Shown here piece after piece: positions 53,197 to 58,749 of a DNA stretch of 58,749 nucleotides. The notes below the pieces were generated by a model. It had not been told where the DNA came from. It searched no databases and saw only the letters and a program-made list of their open reading frames with translations. The stretch is from assembly GCA_903919075.1 (NCBI GenBank), contig CAIXGR010000086.1, positions 1-58,749 of the forward strand, written 5' to 3'. The translations under genes and the position numbers were made by a program. This stretch comes from an uncultured Bacteroidota bacterium. GTDB taxonomy: Bacteria > Bacteroidota > Bacteroidia > Chitinophagales > LD1. The first letter of the stretch is position 1, and each line of letters starts with the position of its first letter.

Positions 53197-53688
53197 ATGA
53201 CTCAGCCTGTTGAACCAGTTAAAAACTATGGCACCTTATACCATGATTTTACCGATGCTTATATAGCTGTTGACCAGGTAACCAGAGATTTTTATCCGCA
53301 GGCGAAATAATTTGTTGAAAGCACGGGGCAGGAAATAGATAAGCAAATGCAAAAACTATCCAACGACAGGAATAGTGAAGTAAATCCGAAATCGTATCAG
53401 ATGGTGCTTAATTATATGAGCCATTTTGATGATTTTACCATTACAGCGAATAAACTTTTTTCGGAAATAAAGACTGCCCTACAACAAAGCGAAGATTTTA
53501 TGAATAAGGTGCTTGACTTGAAACAAAAATCGGAAAACACTTCGCTTAACCCGGTGGAGGAATATGAGGGGCTAATGCCAGAATTAACTACACTTAATAG
53601 CAAGCTTAAACACACTTTATTGCAAGCCGGAACTGTAGAAAAGCAAATGAAGAACCTGCAAACTGACTGGGGAAAAATGAGGTTGTAG
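53197..53688 (+). pseudogene. Small helical protein gene with one in-frame TAA
   Basis: From ATG 53197, the frame reads MTQPVEPVKNYGTLYHDF, VAVDQVTRDFYPQAK-type sequence (actually AVDQVTRDFYPQAK) and then TAA at codon 38 (53308-53310). It continues without frame change as FVESTGQEIDKQMQKL to a normal stop 125 codons later. The internal ATG 53347 could start a 113-residue protein. The product is helical, with heptad-like Leu/Ile spacing (coiled coil), and has no signal peptide. It is convergent with the second TerB-DnaJ gene. Either a base-call error or a decaying gene would explain the stop. Confidence 0.6.
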
Positions 53689-53718
53689 AAATTTAATTTA
53701 AATTTTATTCAGCCAAAG

Positions 53719-54405
53719 CTATGGCTTTAATTTCATTTGTTTAATTACCTCGAACGCCCTTTGAATTTGCCGGAATTTAGCATTTGCATCAGCAATACTA
53801 ATGTGTGCCTCACGCTTATCGGGATGGAACTTTAATAGCATTTTGCGGTATGCTGTTTTTATTTGTTGCATTGAGGCATCTTCATGAATGTCTAATACAA
53901 CAAAGGGGCTGCTGGAGGAAGTAAAGCTTGTTTTAATTTCTTTAAAGTCATCTTCGCTTATATCAAGATAACCTGCAACGCGGCGAATACAACGTATTTC
54001 TTTGGCGTTTATAAAATCATCAATATCGGCAACGCCAAACAAAAAAGTGATAATAATTAAACGCGAATCGTAAGTTGTAAGTAACTTCAATTCTTTGCAA
54101 GCCATTCGGGATACCGGTTCTGTGCCTAAATGAAGATGATTGTTAATGGCGGTAACTTTGCGCTTAATGCCTACTGCCCCGAACTGCTTTGCTAAAAATT
54201 CGGATATGAAATTTTCGGTAGGGGTGGTATAATTTTTGTTGCAGCGTATAACTTCGGCAGCCAGAACTATGATAGCATTTTGAATTTCTTCCTCATGCGC
54301 TTTTTGGCGGGGAGTTTTTGAATGCTTTTTCTCAACAGGCTCGCCCTCGGCAATAATTTTAGAAAGGGAGCTTAGCAGCCCGTTGAAAGAAAATTTTGTT
54401 GCCAT
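53719..54405 (-). CDS. TerB-DnaJ protein, soluble paralog
   Basis: 228 residues. No membrane anchor; the N-terminus is polar (FSFNGLLSSLSKIIAEGEPV) with a basic KKHSKTPRQK. A TerB-like domain (about 38-150) and a C-terminal J domain (about 165-228) with HPD in FHPDKREAHIS. It has the same domain order as the gene at 51708, so the two are paralogs, one anchored and one soluble. It lies 15 bases after the EVE gene on the same strand. Confidence 0.85.
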   Translation of the reverse strand: MATKFSFNGLLSSLSKIIAEGEPVEKKHSKTPRQKAHEEEIQNAIIVLAAEVIRCNKNYTTPTENFISEFLAKQFGAVGIKRKVTAINNHLHLGTEPVSRMACKELKLLTTYDSRLIIITFLFGVADIDDFINAKEIRCIRRVAGYLDISEDDFKEIKTSFTSSSSPFVVLDIHEDASMQQIKTAYRKMLLKFHPDKREAHISIADANAKFRQIQRAFEVIKQMKLKP

Positions 54406-54420
54406 TTTATCCTGCGTACT

Positions 54421-54828
54421 TTATGATTTGCTCATCTTAATAATTTCATCCCACTCTTCACCACTAACCGGTTGTACACTTAGTCTGCCAATACGTACTA
54501 ATGCCATTTTAGCCAGCTTTTTATTTGCTTTTACTTCTGCCAGGGTTACCGGACGTTTTAATGGCTCGGAATACTCCACATCTACACAAGACCAATCTTC
54601 GGTAGTGGTAGGGTCCTGGTAATGTTCTTTTGCAACTTTAACAACTCCCACAATAGAAGGTTCGCCGTTCATGCTTTCGTAAAAAAAACAATGGTCGCCT
54701 TTTTTCATTGCCCTTAAATGAAGGCGGGCTGCGTAATTCCGAACGCCATCCCAAAAGGTTTTCTTTTCTTTTTTCATTTTATCAAACGAATATGTTTCGG
54801 GGTCGGATTTAATAAGCCAGTAAGCCAT
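54421..54828 (-). CDS. EVE-domain protein
   Basis: 135 residues. The PUA-like EVE fold has YWLIKSDPETYSFDKM, then FWDGVRNYAARLHLRAMKKGD, CFFYESM and PSIVGVVKV. EVE domains bind modified bases in DNA or RNA. The chain is a single domain, the usual stand-alone form. The function in this host is not known. It is divergent from the M48 protease gene, 120 bases away. Confidence 0.92.
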   Translation of the reverse strand: MAYWLIKSDPETYSFDKMKKEKKTFWDGVRNYAARLHLRAMKKGDHCFFYESMNGEPSIVGVVKVAKEHYQDPTTTEDWSCVDVEYSEPLKRPVTLAEVKANKKLAKMALVRIGRLSVQPVSGEEWDEIIKMSKS

Positions 54829-54925
54829 AGTATTGAATTTGTTGTGAGTATAAAATTATAAGTTTTTGAATATTGACAATGATTTAAAAAATATTAATGC
54901 AATTGCTAAAGGTGTTTGAATAAAC

Positions 54926-54933
54926 TAAATTTG
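54926..54933 (+). promoter_or_regulatory. Promoter of the M48 protease gene
   Basis: TAAATTTG is a perfect TAnnTTTG box. TTG at 54903-54905 lies 20 bases upstream, the normal -33 spacing. The ATG at 54949 is 15 bases after the box, so the leader is short. Confidence 0.5.
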
Positions 54934-54948
54934 CGCCAAATTTTTGAA

Positions 54949-56181
54949 ATGGCACAAACGATTCTGATTCTAATTACAATTTTTATACTGTTTGAATTTA
55001 TTCTTTCGAAAACCTTATCGTGGCTGAATCTAAAAACCTGGAGTAAACCACTACCCGAGGAGGTTAAAGACCTTTACGATGCCAAGAAATATGCTGATGC
55101 TAAGGATTATGCATTTGCCAATTATAAAACGGGTACAATAGCCTCAGTAATATCGCTAATTATTACGCTGGTTTTTTTATGGAGCGGAGGCTTTGCATGG
55201 GTAGATAATATTGCGCGGTCGTTTTCCGGCTCGCCAATTATACAGGCTTTAATATTTTTTGGATTGATAGGCGGTGCTTCAACACTACTTTCGTTACCAT
55301 TTGATATTTATGAAACTTTTGTGATTGAGGAGAAATTTGGATTTAATAAAACGACACCCGCTTTATTTGTAACCGATAAACTAAAGGGCTTGGGGCTAGC
55401 CATAGTAATTGGCGGCGGCATATTGGCTTTACTTACTTTTTTGTTTGGGTTATTGGGTAGCAAATTCTGGATAGCGGCATGGTTGGTTGTTGCCGGCATT
55501 TCGATTTTTGTTGCGATGTTTTACACTTCTCTGCTATTGCCTTTGTTTAATAAACTTACGCCACTTACACAGGGCGAGCTACGCGAATCGATTGAAAAAT
55601 ATGCAGCCAAGGTAAACTTTCCGTTGACTAATATTTTTGTATTGGATGGCTCGAAACGCTCAACCAAAGCCAACGCATTTTTTAGTGGCTTGGGATACAA
55701 GAAAAATATTGTGCTGTATGATAACCTGGTTAATGATATGACTACGGATGAAATAACTGCAGTGCTGGCGCATGAAGTGGGCCATTATAAAAAGAAACAC
55801 GTTATGCAATCAATAGTGCTTTCAATCATTCAAATGGGGGTTATGTTTTATATTTTTGGGTGGTTAGCCAACCATTCGATTATGGCTGAAGTGCTGGGAG
55901 CAAAGCAAAATAGTTTTCACTTATCGCTGGTTACGTTTGCGTTACTCTACTCTCCTATTTCGCTAATTATTGGATTACTGATGAATGTTTTTAGTCGCAA
56001 AAACGAGTATGAAGCCGATGCGTATGCTAAAGAAACTTATAATGCTACCCCACTTATAACAGCTTTAAAAAAGCTATCTGTTAACCATCTTAGCAATCTT
56101 CAGCCGCATTCGGCTTTTGTATTTTTTAATTATTCGCATCCTACTTTGTTACAAAGAATGAGAGCGATGAAGGGCAATTAG
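54949..56181 (+). CDS. M48 family (Ste24/CAAX-type) membrane metalloprotease
   Basis: 410 residues from MAQTILILITIF. The TTG start 33 bases earlier overlaps the promoter box, so the ATG is preferred. Several membrane helices (about 4-25, 60-80, 94-112, 150-175 and 180-200). The zinc site HEVGH lies in AVLAHEVGHYKKKH, with a downstream Glu in KNEYEADAYAKETY. Ste24-type enzymes cleave prenylated or damaged membrane proteins. It is convergent with the Wzi/RemB-like gene, with two bases between stops. Confidence 0.93.
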   Translation: MAQTILILITIFILFEFILSKTLSWLNLKTWSKPLPEEVKDLYDAKKYADAKDYAFANYKTGTIASVISLIITLVFLWSGGFAWVDNIARSFSGSPIIQALIFFGLIGGASTLLSLPFDIYETFVIEEKFGFNKTTPALFVTDKLKGLGLAIVIGGGILALLTFLFGLLGSKFWIAAWLVVAGISIFVAMFYTSLLLPLFNKLTPLTQGELRESIEKYAAKVNFPLTNIFVLDGSKRSTKANAFFSGLGYKKNIVLYDNLVNDMTTDEITAVLAHEVGHYKKKHVMQSIVLSIIQMGVMFYIFGWLANHSIMAEVLGAKQNSFHLSLVTFALLYSPISLIIGLLMNVFSRKNEYEADAYAKETYNATPLITALKKLSVNHLSNLQPHSAFVFFNYSHPTLLQRMRAMKGN

Positions 56182-56183
56182 AC

Positions 56184-57956
56184 TTAAAACAAGTAAGTTC
56201 TTCTGGCAATGTTAACACGTGCCCCAAGAGTGAATACAAATGTTGACTGACCCTGAAGAGGATTGTTTGGCGAGGTAAGTGATGACTGGCTGCGATATAG
56301 AATAGTGGCATCGAAATTAATATTGTGCCAAATTTGATAGGTAGCCGCAAATTCGAAATAGTTAATAAAGCTTTTAACGCCCTGGCCCAACTTATGGCCA
56401 AATGCATTATCAGTATAGCCGGGTATTGGCGTAATTAAAAGGCTACCTGACGGGTTTGAAGGCTGAAAAATATTGCCTCCGTAATTACTCATTATGTTAT
56501 TAATTAAAGTATCGCCACTTACCTGGGCCAGCATGTATTTTGCATTAAACGAAAGTTTAGCTGTAGGGTGCAAATGCAAATTGAAAATTAATTCGTAAAA
56601 GTCTGCTCCCAGCGGGTCGGCAAGCGGTTGGTTGTAATTGGTATAAGAATCACTTCCATCGCTGTGGGTGTACATGAATGGCCTTACATAATTAAACTCA
56701 ACTTGTGCATCTAAATTGGGAAGAATGTCGACATACTTTGCACCTAATTGAAGCGCCCACTTATCACCCCAGTATCCATTTTTTTTGAAAAAGTTTTTGA
56801 AACTGATATCATCAATGACAAGCTGGCCATATAGTTGCGCCTGACCTGCAATATTTGCTTTGAAATCTCCGCCAAGCATTACATTATCGGGGCTGCCCAA
56901 TGCCGCTTCAACCGCTCTGTAAAAAATAATTGGGTTTAAATATTGCAATTCAAAATTATCGCTTCTATTAAAAATAACCGATTCGAAAATGCCCAAATTT
57001 AACCAAGGTGTTGCCTGCACACTTAAATGATGTAGGGCCATGTATTTTTTAGGCAGTACCTGGTCAAGGCCTCGCTGATATTGACCTGTTAATTGTGCAA
57101 AAATGTTCTCGTAATTAATTCGCCAGAAACGGACATTGAATTTCATGAAAAAATACGGAGCCGAAAAATCAGACAAAATAAGCGATCGCTGTCCATCGCC
57201 AATAAAATTTTTATCGCGGCCAACAGTAAGATTGATATATTTTAGAATATTGACATTAACATAGCCTCTAGCATCGAAATAATCAATTGCATTTCTATAA
57301 CCCAGACCATTGGAACTATAATCTTTCCAATAAGCCTGGCCAGGCACATATGCATAAGCCCGAGGGTTTGGGCCTGATTGATAATAAGCAGTTGCAGGCA
57401 TTATAACATTTTCAACATAATCAGGGGTATGTTCATCGTTGCCGGTAGCATTAAAATAAAAACTAAGAACCTTTTTTATATTGCCCCTAACTTCCAACCC
57501 AGCAGTTCTAGAAAATATGAATCGCCCTTTTGAGGCATCGCCCAAAGTAAGTCCTAACATTGGGTTAATGCGCAAATCGAAAAGCCCTTTCTTTTTAGAA
57601 CTTACCGTATAAAAATTCGCCGACTCGGTATAAAGAGCCTTTAACCAAACACGGTTTTTATATGGGTGAACACTATCCAACCATTCAGCATTCTCTTCGG
57701 CTAAGTATTTTATTTCAGCCTCTTGTACTTTATTAAACCTTAGGTTCGATAGTTGTAGTGTCTCAGATATCTTAGCAATGCTCTTACGTCTATAGGGCTT
57801 ATCGGCAGTAAACGCAATGGGCATAACACGGCCGTATTTAATATCAATCCGATCCATGTATTGATAGGCCTCAGAACCAAGTGGAATATAGGTGCCTTGC
57901 GCAGAGCAAAACAGTTTAAACATTACAAAAACTGTAACCAATAAGTATTTCTGCAT
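56184..57956 (-). CDS. Wzi/RemB-like outer membrane barrel
   Basis: 590 residues. The signal peptide (LLVTVFVMFKLFCSAQ) leads to a long beta-barrel. NFIGDGQRSLILSDFSAPY and FFMKFNVRFWRINYENIF match the capsule-assembly Wzi family and the RemB gliding-related group. The chain ends in an aromatic, hydrophobic strand (ARRTYLF). It probably holds or secretes surface polysaccharide, or helps gliding. On the minus strand the leader has a small AACCTAA/TTAGGTT hairpin (57995-58015) and a TATATTTG box at 58028-58021. No capsule genes are in the window. Confidence 0.85.
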   Translation of the reverse strand: MQKYLLVTVFVMFKLFCSAQGTYIPLGSEAYQYMDRIDIKYGRVMPIAFTADKPYRRKSIAKISETLQLSNLRFNKVQEAEIKYLAEENAEWLDSVHPYKNRVWLKALYTESANFYTVSSKKKGLFDLRINPMLGLTLGDASKGRFIFSRTAGLEVRGNIKKVLSFYFNATGNDEHTPDYVENVIMPATAYYQSGPNPRAYAYVPGQAYWKDYSSNGLGYRNAIDYFDARGYVNVNILKYINLTVGRDKNFIGDGQRSLILSDFSAPYFFMKFNVRFWRINYENIFAQLTGQYQRGLDQVLPKKYMALHHLSVQATPWLNLGIFESVIFNRSDNFELQYLNPIIFYRAVEAALGSPDNVMLGGDFKANIAGQAQLYGQLVIDDISFKNFFKKNGYWGDKWALQLGAKYVDILPNLDAQVEFNYVRPFMYTHSDGSDSYTNYNQPLADPLGADFYELIFNLHLHPTAKLSFNAKYMLAQVSGDTLINNIMSNYGGNIFQPSNPSGSLLITPIPGYTDNAFGHKLGQGVKSFINYFEFAATYQIWHNINFDATILYRSQSSLTSPNNPLQGQSTFVFTLGARVNIARRTYLF

Positions 57957-58202
57957 AAACAGGTTCTGCTGTTATTTTTTTCGTTATTGCGCCAAACCTA
58001 ATTGAATTTTAGGTTCTTAGCAAATATAGGATAGAAAACCAATGGTATATACCTAGATTTACACAGTTTAATGAGTATAAACAGGCCAAAAGTTCGACTT
58101 GTATGTGCTTAAAACTATGAGGCTAAAAATCTGTTAAGCAAGGTAAAACGTATATAAATGTGTAAGGATTGGCGATTTATTACGTCAAATAACAAAAACA
58201 GT

Positions 58203-58739
58203 ATGAGGAAAGTATCATTTTTAATTTTGACAATAGCTAGCCTAGTATTTGCTTCGTGCCATGAAAGAGCACAGCATAGTGAATTGAAAACTGAAAACAC
58301 AAAAACCAATATTATGAATAACAACAATAGCAATGATTCGGCCCAAGTTGTAAAGACTGATGAAGAGTGGAAAAAACTGCTAACCCCTGAGCAATTTAAG
58401 GTGCTTCGCGAAAAAGGAACTGAAGCCCCTTTTACGGGCAAGTATTACCTAAATAAAGACAACGGTGTATACGTATGTGCTGCTTGCGGTAATGAGTTAT
58501 TTACATCGGATATGAAATTCAACTCATCATGCGGATGGCCTAGTTTTGACAAGGAAATAGCCGGAGGAAAAATAAAAACACATATTGATAGTTCGTTTGG
58601 TATGGTGCGTACTGAGATTGTTTGCGGCAAGTGCGGGTCGCACTTAGGGCATTTGTTTGATGATGGGCCTACTGAAACCGGTGCGCGGTATTGCGTAAAT
58701 TCAGTTTCTTTAGACTTTAAAAAAGATTCGACCCATTAA
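58203..58739 (+). CDS. msrB: Peptide-methionine (R)-S-oxide reductase, lipoprotein form
   Basis: 178 residues from MRKVSFLILTIA. A lipobox (VFASC, Cys19) marks it as a lipoprotein, so it acts in the envelope. The MsrB domain (about 55-175) has LTPEQFKVLREKGTEAPF, zinc-binding CAACG and CGKCG pairs, SSCGWPSF, and catalytic Cys164 in RYCVNS. It reduces methionine-R-sulfoxide in oxidised proteins. Its stop is 10 bases before the window end, so it is complete. Confidence 0.95.
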   Translation: MRKVSFLILTIASLVFASCHERAQHSELKTENTKTNIMNNNNSNDSAQVVKTDEEWKKLLTPEQFKVLREKGTEAPFTGKYYLNKDNGVYVCAACGNELFTSDMKFNSSCGWPSFDKEIAGGKIKTHIDSSFGMVRTEIVCGKCGSHLGHLFDDGPTETGARYCVNSVSLDFKKDSTH

Positions 58740-58749
58740 AAGTAGATGA

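Noticed and set aside
841-53310. Stop-codon reassignment as an explanation for the broken genes
   Set aside because: The interrupting codons are TGA, TAG and TAA, and all other genes in the window end at the same three codons, so no single reassignment fits.
1-58749. Prophage, insertion sequences or integrases
   Set aside because: No transposase, integrase, terminase or structural phage protein was recognised on either strand.

Overview
The window looks like a chromosomal segment of a low-GC member of the Bacteroidota, probably of the Chitinophagia/Sphingobacteriia type. The genus cannot be told from the sequence. The clues are a SusC/SusD pair, several secreted proteins with type IX secretion (T9SS) type A C-terminal sorting domains, SprB repeats, a PorE-like OmpA protein, a GldM-C-like protein, a PID-CTERM-like small protein, weak Shine-Dalgarno sequences, and TAnnTTTG promoter boxes just upstream of several starts.

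Layout. Positions 1-7.6 kb hold a tRNA-Cys cut by the window edge, a T9SS repeat protein gene broken by one nonsense codon, a decayed T9SS tail, a DUF3179 membrane protein and a SusC/SusD pair on the minus strand. Positions 7.8-13.4 kb carry six paralogous AhpD-like (carboxymuconolactone decarboxylase fold) proteins around one MFS transporter: five copies and the transporter on the minus strand, the sixth divergent. This is the most unusual block. Positions 13.5-24.2 kb are mostly housekeeping: cobalamin adenosyltransferase, an ABC ATPase, gatC, trpS, a deoxynucleoside kinase, rarA, DUF2252, MscS, PorE-like OmpA and queE.

Positions 24.2-33.4 kb contain a possible structured queE leader, a PID-CTERM-like peptide, a SprB-repeat T9SS protein, a two-component system, a conserved hypothetical gene, a DinB protein, and a T9SS-exported protein with an apparently complete lysyl-oxidase active site. 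Positions 33.4-41 kb hold DUF983, MgtC, an L,D-transpeptidase, a three-gene locus (ECF sigma factor, single-pass membrane protein, GldM-C-like secreted protein) and an HtrA protease. Positions 41-58.7 kb return to core genes: dapF, fmt, a NamZ-like hydrolase, a LolC/E-type permease, acs, an RsmF-type methyltransferase, a TPR lipoprotein, lgt, two TerB-DnaJ proteins, an EVE protein, an M48 protease, a Wzi/RemB-like barrel and msrB.

Two themes cut across the regions. Three genes, plus one gene remnant, are each interrupted by a single in-frame stop (TGA, TAG, TAA, TAA) with the reading frame intact on both sides, which suggests recent decay or base-call errors. A GC-rich palindromic intergenic element recurs three times (about 16.05, 30.88 and 39.25 kb), and a different palindrome of similar style lies at 43.2 kb. 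No CRISPR array, insertion sequence, prophage or rRNA was seen.
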